22,960 nucleotides of DNA, taken from NCBI GenBank assembly GCA_013375405.1, contig JABXJU010000050.1, positions 1-22,960 on the forward strand. Direction: 5' to 3'. Position 1 is the first letter of the stretch, and every line of letters starts with the position of its first letter. The notes beneath the pieces are model-generated. The model was not told the DNA's origin. It did no database searches and saw only the letters and a program-made list of their open reading frames with translations. The translations under genes and the position numbers were made by a program. The DNA is from Candidatus Helarchaeota archaeon (GTDB lineage: Archaea; Asgardarchaeota; Lokiarchaeia; Helarchaeales; HEL-GB-A). Of this stretch, positions 1 through 6,764 are shown one piece after another.

Positions 1-10
1 CTTCCGATCT
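1..10. other. Probable residual sequencing adapter
   Basis: The first ten bases, CTTCCGATCT, are identical to the 3' end of the common Illumina TruSeq adapter. They are followed by a similar but not identical stretch, TCCGATT. This suggests that the assembled contig starts here with untrimmed adapter and that true genomic sequence begins near base 11. A chance ten-base match exactly at the end of the window is unlikely, but it cannot be excluded from sequence alone. Confidence 0.7.
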
Positions 11-98
11 TCCGATTAACACCTTGAAGCAGCGTTTGGCACAGGGTGAAATTACCCAAAAAGAATATCTTAGCAAGAAGAAGTTATTAGAAGAATAA
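3..98 (+). CDS. SHOCT-domain protein, C-terminal fragment
   Basis: Only the last ~29 codons are visible, ending at TAA 96-98. From base 9 they read LPINTLKQRLAQGEITQKEY and then a lysine/leucine/glutamate-rich tail. This matches the SHOCT (short C-terminal) domain pattern: a Leu-rich helix, a Gly turn, 'IT..EY' and a second Lys/Leu helix. SHOCT domains usually sit at the end of membrane or secreted proteins and are thought to mediate oligomerisation. The N-terminal part, and so the actual function, lies outside the window, and the first codons may come from adapter sequence. It converges with the tRNA gene on the opposite strand. Confidence 0.7.
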   Translation, partial: SDLPINTLKQRLAQGEITQKEYLSKKKLLEE

Positions 99-160
99 GG
101 AAATTCTCTCTCAGTAGGCAAAGAATAGCCCGGCCCGGATTCGAACCGGAGTCCAGGGGT

Positions 161-177
161 TTCCCTCTATGATGAGA
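161..177 (-). other. 17-nt tRNA intron at position 37/38
   Basis: The pre-tRNA folds into a canonical archaeal bulge-helix-bulge. The outer helix is the anticodon stem, the central helix is the four pairs CCCT/AGGG, the two bulges have three bases each (GGT and AAA), and a small CT/AG hairpin lies beyond. Cutting after the second base of each bulge releases 17 nt and joins the anticodon loop at the standard 37/38 site. Confidence 0.75.
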
Positions 178-194
178 CCAGGGCCCCCGATGAA

Positions 195-207
195 TCGCCT
201 GAATAAT
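195..207 (-). other. Putative second tRNA intron in the D arm
   Basis: After removal of the 37/38 intron the tRNA is still about 13-14 bases too long. The surplus lies between the conserved D-loop GTGGCCAA and the TCAT expected on the 3' side of the D arm. GCC and GGC in this segment can pair (three base pairs), with three-base bulges AAA and GAT beside them. That resembles a relaxed bulge-helix-bulge. Removal gives a 72-73 nt tRNA. The exact borders are uncertain, and an unspliced large D loop is the alternative. Confidence 0.45.
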
Positions 208-229
208 TTGGCCACTACACTACCGGGCT

Positions 230-934
230 TTACTTTTCTAGCATCTTGAGCAGCCCTGGACATAACCAATAAACAAGCTGCCGCCAATCCACATCAATTA
301 ATCGTCTGCGTTCTAACCATCGTAAATATGCCCGCGTTTCATAAGCCCCTTTTTCAAGTCCCTCGGATACCAATTCTACGCCTTTCACCTTCCCATGATA
401 TTCATGGAGGGTCTGGAGAACTGGCCATACCTTATCTACCAGTTTTATGATGACCTTAAGAAGCACCCTTTGGACATCCTCATAATCTTTCGCAGAGATT
501 GGATATATCGGCTCATCACCGATAAATGTGAAAAATTTTTTGAGTTTCTCAGAAGACCGTGCATTTGAGAGGTCTTGTTTATTGGCTGCAAAGACATACG
601 GAACTTTTTTTGGTGAAAGATAACTGGTAATCTCTTCATAGAGATATTTCACGCGATAGTCCATTAGTTCATCTGCCGAATCAATTAAGAATACAACCAC
701 GTCTGCCCCTTTTGAGACTATACGCCGTATAATGTCAAATCGTGCTAAGCCTGGGGTTCCAAAAAGACTTAAACGGAGTCCCTTCAGATTAACAATGCCA
801 AAATCCATGGCTACTGTGGTTTTATCATCTGTACCACGATCAATATTGATTGCTGGGTTCTCACTTTTGCTGCATGCAGTGCGTACAAAGGTAGATTTTC
901 CTGCATGATATTCACCGGTAACTAATATTTTCAA
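230..934 (-). CDS. Ras/Arf-superfamily small GTPase, COG2229-like
   Basis: This 234-residue protein carries all five GTPase boxes: G1 GEYHAGKS (7-14), G2 Thr around 39-40 in a 'TTVAMDFG' context, G3 as FGTPG (58-62) in place of DxxG, G4 NKQD (118-121) and G5 SAK (147-149). The TTVAMDFG and FGTPG signatures are typical of the COG2229 predicted GTPases, relatives of Arf/SRbeta and MglA proteins. It probably acts as a cytosolic nucleotide-dependent switch; no partner is visible. Residues ~165-234 form a helical, basic C-terminal extension beyond the G domain. The start is TTG at 934, directly after an in-frame TAA, with GGTGA about eight bases upstream. The stop codon lies immediately against the tRNA-Gln gene, so the two may share a transcript. 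Confidence 0.85.
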   Translation of the reverse strand: MKILVTGEYHAGKSTFVRTACSKSENPAINIDRGTDDKTTVAMDFGIVNLKGLRLSLFGTPGLARFDIIRRIVSKGADVVVFLIDSADELMDYRVKYLYEEITSYLSPKKVPYVFAANKQDLSNARSSEKLKKFFTFIGDEPIYPISAKDYEDVQRVLLKVIIKLVDKVWPVLQTLHEYHGKVKGVELVSEGLEKGAYETRAYLRWLERRRLIDVDWRQLVYWLCPGLLKMLEK

Positions 935-1182
935 TTATCGCTTCACCATGTCCTTAATTTCTCGTAGCCTTAAAGGGACTTTGCGATCCTTAAACTCTAT
1001 TAAATCTGATAGGTTATAAATTTATTCACTTTCTTGTAGATAAATCTAATAAAAAATACGAGAAGTCTGATTAAATGGAAAGTGGAATTGTTTGAAGGCA
1101 ATCGAGATATTTCTGGAAAGAGAATATTGATATTATGAAAGATATTAAAAAATAAAAGAAGTTATTAGTATTTCCGGTATAA
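935..1182. other. Intergenic region upstream of the GTPase gene
   Basis: About 248 AT-rich bases. On the minus strand a TTTATA element (about 1016-1023) could be box A for the GTPase gene. Directly upstream of the GTPase start, minus-strand codons from about 1022 to 938 stay open for 28 residues in a coding-like pattern (YNLSDLIEFKDRKVP and onward) and stop at TAA. This stretch has no start codon except a late ATG, so it may be a remnant or chance. Confidence 0.35.
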
Positions 1183-2112
1183 TTAGTTTTTCTTGGTTAT
1201 TTTTTTATAGACAATATAGGGTATATCAAAGATTATAACGACTGCAATGGAAATCATTATTATCATCCAAATAAGGAGCTCTACTGTGGTCAGAGCAACC
1301 GTTTGATGACCAAAAAGGCGTGCAATATCAAGTGGAAAATTGAGTAAAGCTGTGTAACCTAGAGGTGGTTGTGGTTGTCCGTTTAATGCATAAAACAGAA
1401 AATCTTCGAGGAATGAATATTGCATCAGAATCCCAGCGAAAGCGATGTTAAACGCCTTCCTTGACTCGCCTCTCCCATTTTTCCAGCTCACACCTAGAAA
1501 AACGAATGATAGCGGCATAACCATTCCCCACATCATGATCCAATAGATTAATTTTAGTGTCTCCTGAGTACCCCCAGTGGTTGCCCATGAGGCGCCGATA
1601 AGCCCACCCACAAGCACGTAAAATGGAAGAACTCCAATGAGGAAAAAAATTAACCATCGTTTTCTTCTCTTAGCATTCTCTGAATGAATCGGGAAAAATG
1701 CTGCAATCGCTGCAAACGCTATGAAATTAATTATTAAAAGGACTGCTATTACTAAATCGACATATAGTAAGTCACGATCAAAGACGATGTAAAAAACTGG
1801 TACTGTATTTTGAATGATAAGGAGAATAATAATCCACCAAATGAATTTTTTCTTATCGCCTTCTATGGGTGTGGGTTCTTTTACCCGTTGCGGGAAGCGT
1901 TCCATTATCAACCATCCGATTATTAAAATTAAAGGTAATAAGACTGAAAACAACCAAACAAACGCCAATTCCTTAAACGCAACAGTTCCGTAGAGCCCAC
2001 CATTCCAAAACCAATCTACTTCAGCAGATATGGCTATTAAGAGGACAAATATTCCCAGAAAAATTAGCGGATAGATAACCTTATCAGAAAAGTTCTGTTC
2101 ATCATCACTCAT
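1183..2112 (-). CDS. Polytopic membrane protein of unknown function
   Basis: A 309-residue protein with about eight hydrophobic segments, at roughly residues 13-30, 47-69, 89-109, 116-140, 153-173, 187-207, 220-242 and 279-300. Short charged loops such as SENAKRRKRW separate them, and the positive loops suggest a standard inside-positive topology. I recognise no catalytic or transport motif; the acidic FLEDFLFY segment in helix 7 is the only distinctive polar patch in a membrane region. It starts at ATG 2112 after a very T-rich tract on the plus strand. It stands apart from its neighbours by more than 200 bases on each side, so it is probably transcribed alone. A role at the membrane is inferred from composition only. 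Confidence 0.75.
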   Translation of the reverse strand: MSDDEQNFSDKVIYPLIFLGIFVLLIAISAEVDWFWNGGLYGTVAFKELAFVWLFSVLLPLILIIGWLIMERFPQRVKEPTPIEGDKKKFIWWIIILLIIQNTVPVFYIVFDRDLLYVDLVIAVLLIINFIAFAAIAAFFPIHSENAKRRKRWLIFFLIGVLPFYVLVGGLIGASWATTGGTQETLKLIYWIMMWGMVMPLSFVFLGVSWKNGRGESRKAFNIAFAGILMQYSFLEDFLFYALNGQPQPPLGYTALLNFPLDIARLFGHQTVALTTVELLIWMIIMISIAVVIIFDIPYIVYKKITKKN

Positions 2113-2323
2113 TTTTTATTCTCCGATTTTTTATTTGCATTTATTTTTTTTAATTATTTTTTAATTTTTCATAGAGATTTTAAATGTTATTGTTATTTTT
2201 TAATATTTTACATATGAATTGACATATGAAATACGGTCAAAAATAGCTGTAACCTTCCGATCCCCTGAAAGGGTTGCCTCTGATTTAGGAAAATACTGGT
2301 AATTTTTAAAAATAATTAGATAT
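2113..2323. other. T-rich intergenic region
   Basis: The stretch next to the membrane-protein gene (2113-2175) is dominated by T runs on the plus strand and probably holds its AT-rich promoter. At 2261-2271 CCCT-GAA-AGGG can form a small hairpin downstream of the 68-residue gene. It is not followed by a clear T tract on the minus strand, so it is a weak terminator candidate at best. Confidence 0.3.
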
Positions 2324-2530
2324 CTATTTTAAGCTTTGTGCTAATTCTGTTAAGAAACCAGCAATTAAATCCTTCGCTCTATTCACATCATTTTGGGCAA
2401 TAGTATCATGAACATATTTCAAAAAACCAGCTAATTCCCGGGTCTTAAAAGCCACCAACCTCTTTGCCTGTAAATCTCCTAGAGTGCCGGCACCTTTCTC
2501 TACACTTACAATCTTTGGTTGCTCGCTCAT
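2324..2530 (-). CDS. Small helical protein, unknown
   Basis: A 68-residue protein that starts at ATG 2530 behind a near-perfect ribosome site (GAGGTGA four bases upstream), so it is very likely a real gene. The first ~20 residues are probably flexible. The rest predicts as two amphipathic helices (about 20-45 and 48-67) with many Ala, Leu and Lys residues. There is no cysteine, no signal peptide and no membrane segment. It has no obvious operon partner: the toxin-antitoxin remnant lies 70 bases upstream on the same strand but has its own signals. I do not recognise the family. A small cytosolic helical protein, possibly a protein-binding adaptor, is the most that composition supports. Confidence 0.65.
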   Translation of the reverse strand: MSEQPKIVSVEKGAGTLGDLQAKRLVAFKTRELAGFLKYVHDTIAQNDVNRAKDLIAGFLTELAQSLK

Positions 2531-2599
2531 AGGTTCACCTCTTAAACATCAATATATATTCGCTCTCAATTTTTTAATCTTTTGATATTAATAAGAAAA

Positions 2600-2931
2600 T
2601 CAATCATCTTTTATAATCTTCTCAATTAATGTTTTTAAAATAGGAATATCTCTTTCTACAGTTGCCCAAACCGCTTCTATATCTATACTTAAATAATCAT
2701 GAATCAATTTATCTCTCATTCCTGCTATATCATTCCATGGAATCTCTTTGTTTTTATTTCTTGGGATAATCGTTTAGTAGCTTCTCCAATTATTTCAATC
2801 TGTCTAATAACAGCATCTTAGATCATCTTTGTATTTTTAAATTTCTTGTGATCTACGCCTTGAATATATTCATGAATTTGAGAAATTGAATCTAAAATAT
2901 GTTTTAAATACACAAAGTCATCCCTTTTCAT
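2600..2931 (-). pseudogene. hepT: Broken HepT toxin gene (DUF86)
   Basis: Conceptual translation from ATG 2931 gives a typical HepT RNase/AMPylation-target toxin: MKRDDFVYLKHILDSIS, then DAVIRQIEIIGEATKRL, then IPWNDIAGMRDKLIHDY. The family's R-x4-H-x-Y active-site motif is intact in the last block. Two lesions break the frame. A TAA stands where a Gln codon is expected (about 2818-2820), and one A seems to be missing from an A run near 2753-2757, shifting the frame before the catalytic motif. The start overlaps the stop of the upstream mntA gene in an ATGA arrangement, as in functional MntA-HepT pairs. A sequencing error could explain the homopolymer shift but hardly both lesions. Confidence 0.85.
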
Positions 2932-3212
2932 CCATATATTACCTCTAATTCCTTTTTTATCCCCTCAATTAAATATGGACTTATAGATTTTTCAGTTAAT
3001 AAATCTACTTTTATAGTCAATTCTTCTGATAACTCCCTCTCAATTTTCACTAAATCAAGCAGACTTTTTATTTCTTTAAACTCCACAAGGATATCTATGT
3101 CACTTTCAGGCTTTGCTTTTCCACTTGCATAAGATCCAAAGATTGCTATTTTTTTTGCTCCATATTTTACAAGGAATGAAACAATTCTTCTAGCTATTTC
3201 TTGATTCAACAT
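2928..3212 (-). CDS. mntA: MntA-type minimal nucleotidyltransferase antitoxin
   Basis: A 94-residue protein of the minimal nucleotidyltransferase (MNT) family. The signature GSYASGKAKPESDIDILVEF (26-45) contains the GSx-ASG core and the two metal-binding aspartates of SDID. The third carboxylate is probably the Asp in KVDLLTE (~69-72). In characterised type VII systems MntA transfers AMP to a tyrosine of HepT and so neutralises it. Here the antitoxin looks intact while the downstream hepT is broken, which fits decay of the harmful partner first. The ATG at 3212 is the first residue of the family consensus. The stop overlaps the hepT start by four bases. Confidence 0.88.
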   Translation of the reverse strand: MLNQEIARRIVSFLVKYGAKKIAIFGSYASGKAKPESDIDILVEFKEIKSLLDLVKIERELSEELTIKVDLLTEKSISPYLIEGIKKELEVIYG

Positions 3213-3338
3213 TTTAATTATGCATCTCTAATTAATCATTATTATTTAATTATATACAATTTATAAAATTTAAATTGAATAATTCATCATTAATTCTTGC
3301 TATAAATTTTTAAAAGAATCTAAATTAATTATGATTAG

Positions 3339-4025
3339 ATGGCTTCAGATACTGATCACCTTTCTCCCGAGACCTATCAGAAATTAGTGACCCTTTCCGA
3401 GTCAATGGTTGAACGAAATAATATTGGTGAAATATTAAGCGAAATTAAGCGTAAAAAATCAATAATTACCCCGCAAACGGTAGATGTATTAACGAATAAA
3501 TTCCTATCAAAAATTGCATTAATCGATAAACAACTCAGTCGCGTTGCAACTGGATTAACCTGCTCGGTTTGCCAAAAAAAATTATCATTGAATGATGCGG
3601 TTCTCGCATGTCTCTGGTGTGGATCTCCTGCCCATAAAAGGCACCTTCTTAAGCAGGTGAAGACGGAAGGGTATTGTCCGGCGTGTGGCGAATACTTAAA
3701 GGTTCATTTTAGAAGATCCATTAGAACAATTACTCATGACTTATTCAAAACCTGTGTTAATGCCATAAACGATAAAGTTCATAAATTAGAGGTAATATAT
3801 GGCGATAAACTTCTACAGAAAGTCGAATCAGGAAAGGAAATACTATGTCCTGAATGTAAGGGTAAAGTTGCAGCCGATTGGAAATTCTGTCGTCTCTGCG
3901 GTACTCGTATAGAACACAAAACCATCCAGGAAGTTGAAATGAGAATTTGTCCCCGTTGTGGTAGGCAGATCAAAAGCACTTGGCGCTTTTGTAAAATGTG
4001 CGGCCATCCACTTAGTAGAATTTAA
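3339..4025 (+). CDS. RING-like (Nse1-type) and double zinc-ribbon protein
   Basis: A 228-residue soluble protein. Residues 1-70 are helical. Residues 75-116 hold eight potential zinc ligands: C75-x2-C78-x12-C91-x2-C94-x4-H99-x2-H102-x10-C113-x2-C116. This spacing fits a cross-brace RING/PHD-type finger and is closest to the C4HC3 RING-like domain of the eukaryotic SMC5/6 subunit Nse1, with His for Cys at ligand six. Two CPxC...FCxxCG ribbons follow (C170/173/184/187 and C204/207/218/221), a double zinc ribbon. RING-like domains often serve as E3 ubiquitin ligases, so this could belong to an archaeal ubiquitin-like system such as the pair at 18813-19529. That link is inference, since the genes are 15 kb apart. 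It starts at ATG 3339. A nucleic-acid-binding role is the main alternative. Confidence 0.75.
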   Translation: MASDTDHLSPETYQKLVTLSESMVERNNIGEILSEIKRKKSIITPQTVDVLTNKFLSKIALIDKQLSRVATGLTCSVCQKKLSLNDAVLACLWCGSPAHKRHLLKQVKTEGYCPACGEYLKVHFRRSIRTITHDLFKTCVNAINDKVHKLEVIYGDKLLQKVESGKEILCPECKGKVAADWKFCRLCGTRIEHKTIQEVEMRICPRCGRQIKSTWRFCKMCGHPLSRI

Positions 4026-4111
4026 TTTTATTCTCTTTGAATTTTATCCTTTTCTTTAAAAAATGGAAATTCTAAAAATTTATGTAAATTGAGGAGGGCT
4101 TGATTTCTTTT

Positions 4112-4906
4112 TTATAATAGTGATTCGAGAATAGGCAGGAAATTGGGATTAATTTGATAGAACTTTTGACATCCTTTTTTCGTAGTTGAGATGATGTCTG
4201 CATCCGTTAATTTATGAATGTGCCAAGTAATGGCCTGACTACTCGTACCCATTTCTTTCGCAATAGTACTATGAGATATACCTTGACCATTTTTCTCAAA
4301 GATCAAGTTAAGTATTTTTCCGGTGGTTTCGCGTTGTAGCAGGCAAATCACCAAGCGTTCCTCCAGCGAATTCTTATGATTAACGAAAAATCGTTTATAT
4401 CGTCCATCTTTCATGGAACTTATGAGATTAGCACTTTCCATTACATATATATGGTATTGAACTACACCCATTTTCTTATCCATCGCGCGACAAATCTCAC
4501 GAAGGTGAATTCCCTCATTCTGTTCGATTATTTCAAAGATTTTTTGGCGAGTAGATTGATTCAATTTCACTTGCGATGGAAACAAATTGAAATCCTGTAC
4601 ATTAGTTGCAATAATGAAATAAATGAAGAACGAGCTTAAAACAAGGGTTTCTGTGATTTTTATCTGATTTTGGGTAATTATCAATACTCCACTCAATTTC
4701 GTACCTTCTATTGATGAAGTCTGCATATCATTGAGCATTAAATCTTGGTTTTGATAAATTATTGCCAGATCCGAACTTTCTGAACGATTTGGCTCATTAA
4801 TATTCCCCAAAAAAGCAATTCCAACGTAGATTACGTTCCAAATTAAAAATGCAAAAATTACAACAAGAGTCAAGGCAACTTTTGCATTTATCTTTATTCC
4901 GTGCAC
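4112..4906 (-). CDS. Membrane-tethered tandem winged-helix regulator
   Basis: A 264-residue protein. Two hydrophobic helices (9-33 and 84-102) flank a ~50-residue extracytoplasmic loop. A cytoplasmic region with two winged helix-turn-helix domains follows (about 115-178 and 181-255). The recognition-helix regions read VVQYHIYVMESANLI and AITWHIHKLTDADII, a repeated layout like ArsR/MarR-type archaeal regulators. A membrane-anchored DNA-binding protein of this kind could sense an outside signal through the loop and regulate nearby genes, possibly the divergent ino1; this is inference. The start is GTG at 4906, just after an in-frame TAG. A TATA-like box lies ~55 bases upstream. Confidence 0.75.
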   Translation of the reverse strand: MHGIKINAKVALTLVVIFAFLIWNVIYVGIAFLGNINEPNRSESSDLAIIYQNQDLMLNDMQTSSIEGTKLSGVLIITQNQIKITETLVLSSFFIYFIIATNVQDFNLFPSQVKLNQSTRQKIFEIIEQNEGIHLREICRAMDKKMGVVQYHIYVMESANLISSMKDGRYKRFFVNHKNSLEERLVICLLQRETTGKILNLIFEKNGQGISHSTIAKEMGTSSQAITWHIHKLTDADIISTTKKGCQKFYQINPNFLPILESLL

Positions 4907-4954
4907 CTACATCTACCTAAAATCAACTTTTTTCCCAAGTAGAGATTCGCCATT

Positions 4955-4970
4955 GGTGTATATAAATACC
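4955..4970 (-). promoter_or_regulatory. TATA-like box for the winged-helix gene
   Basis: On the minus strand the sequence reads GGTATTTATATACACC, a strong TATA-like element about 50-60 bases before the GTG start at 4906. This leaves a short leader. It is too far from the divergent inositol-phosphate synthase start (5140) to be its usual box A. Confidence 0.4.
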
Positions 4971-5139
4971 TTATGGGTTGTTTATTTGGTTCACTTTTTT
5001 TAAAAAGATATTAATTATTTATTTTTAGAAAGAGGAAGAATAGGATTTTTATCTATCTTTCCCTTACTTTTGTGTTAAAAGCATGTCAATCTTTATTTAG
5101 TTCCAACATGAATTTTTTAAATTCGGAGTGTGATTCGAA

Positions 5140-6204
5140 ATGGGCAAGATTAAAATTGCTGTGGCAGGCGTAGGAAATTGTTGTTCTGCCCTCTTACAAG
5201 GCATTGAATACGTCAAAAACAATGGGACTAATTCATTGGGTTTAATTTATGAAAATTTTGGCGAATATATTGTCTCAGATATTGAATTTGTTGCAGCATT
5301 TGATGTTGTAGAAGGCAAAGTTGGAAAAGATTTATCAGAAGCCATTTTTTGTCCTCCTAATAATATGTATTCATTAGAGAAACTACCTTCTTTAGGTATA
5401 AATGTCCAGAAAGGCGACGTTTTGGATGGGATTGCCGATTATTTGAAAGGTACTGTAAAGATTGATAATTCTAAACCCGTGAATATCATTGATACGTTGA
5501 AAGATGCTGGGGTAGAGATACTTTTAAATCTCACTCCTTCAGGCGCATCTGAAGTCTCAAAATGGTATGCTGAACAAGCATTACAATCAGGTTGCGCCTT
5601 TATTAATGTAACTCCAATGCCCATGGCAAGCGATCCGGATTGGGATAAAAAATTTAAAGGCGCTGGGCTTCCTATTGCAGGCGATGACTTACAGAATCAA
5701 ATAGGAAGTACAATCATTCATAAAAATCTTCTAAAAATGTTAGTAGATCGGGGGATCCAAATTAAAGAAAGTTATTGCCTTGATGTAGGTGGCGGAAGCG
5801 AGTCATTAAATGCGCTCCATAGAGCACGTTCTATTAAACGAAAGTTTAAAACGAATGCAGTAAAAAGCCAAGTGCCCTATAATGTCCCTATTGTCGCTGG
5901 ATCTACCGATTTTGTTTCATTTTTAGGAACACAACGTGCTAGTTATTTCTGGATTCTTGGAACACATTATGCAAATAGCGCTGAAGTCAAAATTGACCTC
6001 CAACTTTCCACGACTGATGCTCCAAATTCTTTTGCAATTCTTGTAGATGTTATCCGAGGAACAAAAGTTGCCCTGAATCGCAAGATTTCAGGCGCACTTG
6101 AAAGTATTTCCGCCTATGGCTTTAAAAAACCTCCCAAAACTGCTACGATCCAAGAAGCCACTCAATGGATCGAAGAATTTATTAGCGGACGCCGCGAAAT
6201 TTAG
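5140..6204 (+). CDS. ino1: Myo-inositol-1-phosphate synthase
   Basis: A 354-residue NAD-dependent enzyme that cyclises glucose-6-phosphate to inositol-1-phosphate, the precursor of archaeal inositol phospholipids and of inositol-derived solutes. The N-terminal Rossmann motif is VAGVGNCCSALLQG (8-21). The catalytic half has AGDDLQNQIGST (180-191), LDVGGGSESLN (214-224) and a DAPNSFA segment (293-299), which matches the short archaeal/actinobacterial class and not the ~500-residue eukaryotic one. It starts at ATG 5140 behind GGAGTGTGAT. The gene heads a same-strand run with a hot-dog protein, an AK6-like NTPase and a methyltransferase; only the 45-base gap to the hot-dog gene suggests co-transcription. 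The family assignment is strong; the downstream lipid use is inferred. Confidence 0.93.
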   Translation: MGKIKIAVAGVGNCCSALLQGIEYVKNNGTNSLGLIYENFGEYIVSDIEFVAAFDVVEGKVGKDLSEAIFCPPNNMYSLEKLPSLGINVQKGDVLDGIADYLKGTVKIDNSKPVNIIDTLKDAGVEILLNLTPSGASEVSKWYAEQALQSGCAFINVTPMPMASDPDWDKKFKGAGLPIAGDDLQNQIGSTIIHKNLLKMLVDRGIQIKESYCLDVGGGSESLNALHRARSIKRKFKTNAVKSQVPYNVPIVAGSTDFVSFLGTQRASYFWILGTHYANSAEVKIDLQLSTTDAPNSFAILVDVIRGTKVALNRKISGALESISAYGFKKPPKTATIQEATQWIEEFISGRREI

Positions 6205-6249
6205 AATTATCTTCGCTATCTTATAGTCTAATTATTATAAGGTGATTTG

Positions 6250-6681
6250 ATGAGTGAAGAATTGATTCAAAAGCTTATCGGACGTGAATGCACTTCACCT
6301 CCATTCACTATAGATGCCCAACATATGATTAATTACACAGAAAGCGTTGGAGTTCTTGATCCCAAATACAAAGAAGCTGCCTTTCCAGGCTATGTCTGTA
6401 CATTTGTACTTCCGTCTTTATGGCATTGGCGAAAACAGGTCTCTGAATACAAAGATTTGGTGAAAGATCCTCGCTATCTCGTCCATGGTGGACAAGCATA
6501 CGAATTCACCGATATTGAAATCAAACCCGGGGATGTTCTCACTAGTAAAACTCGAATAGAAGACATTTTTATTAAAAAACACATGTTATTTCTCGTTTAC
6601 AAGATCATAACGACAAATCAAAATGACATACTTGTCCTCACGACAACAATTACAATTATTGTTCGCCCGGGCGGATTTTAA
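6250..6681 (+). CDS. MaoC-like hot-dog dehydratase, N-terminal type
   Basis: A 143-residue single hot-dog domain. It resembles the MaoC_dehydrat_N family: an N-terminal 'LIGRE...PPFTIDAQHMINYTESVG' region followed by LVHGGQAYEFTDIEIKPGDVL (~77-97), the family's characteristic central helix and strand. Relatives hydrate or dehydrate acyl-CoA thioesters, often as one half of a two-domain enzyme or as a heterodimer. The usual hydratase-2 Asp/His catalytic pair (DxNPxH) is not visible, so this may be the non-catalytic or partner half. I chose ATG 6250 over TTG 6247 because AAGGTGAT ends at 6246, too close for a TTG start. It follows ino1 by 45 bases. Confidence 0.75.
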   Translation: MSEELIQKLIGRECTSPPFTIDAQHMINYTESVGVLDPKYKEAAFPGYVCTFVLPSLWHWRKQVSEYKDLVKDPRYLVHGGQAYEFTDIEIKPGDVLTSKTRIEDIFIKKHMLFLVYKIITTNQNDILVLTTTITIIVRPGGF

Positions 6682-6764
6682 TCTATGAAATTCAATAACT
6701 GCATGTCAGTTTTTTTCTAACTTACTTCATTATTAATAATAATCAATTCAATTGGATTTAAAAA

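Larger units (their letters stand above)
126..229 (-). tRNA. tRNA-Gln (anticodon CUG) with introns
   Basis: Read on the minus strand, AGCCCGG (229-223) pairs with CCGGGCT (133-127). The T arm is TCCGG-TTCGAAT-CCGGG and base 126 gives discriminator A, with no CCA encoded. The A1-U72 acceptor pair and the sequence around it resemble archaeal tRNA-Gln. The anticodon stem GGGGG/CCCCT encloses a bulge-helix-bulge: CCCT pairs with AGGG between three-base bulges GGT and AAA. Cutting it removes 161-177 and leaves the loop CC-CTG-GA, so the anticodon is CTG. Two oddities remain: position 33 is C instead of the nearly invariant U, and the D arm carries about 13-14 extra bases (~195-207). The gene begins at the base next to the GTPase stop codon. 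Confidence 0.85.

Noticed and set aside
195..207. Reading the tRNA as tRNA-Glu with anticodon TTC (first ATTCA), or CTC further on
   Set aside because: Neither places the anticodon in a closed stem with a bulge-helix-bulge. The Gln(CTG) reading gives a complete stem and a canonical splice site.
2240..2295. C/D box guide RNA (two CTGA motifs)
   Set aside because: No RTGATGA C box at suitable spacing on either strand.
2600..2931. Stop-codon readthrough or recoding in hepT
   Set aside because: A second lesion shifts the frame downstream, so recoding of the TAA alone would not restore the protein.
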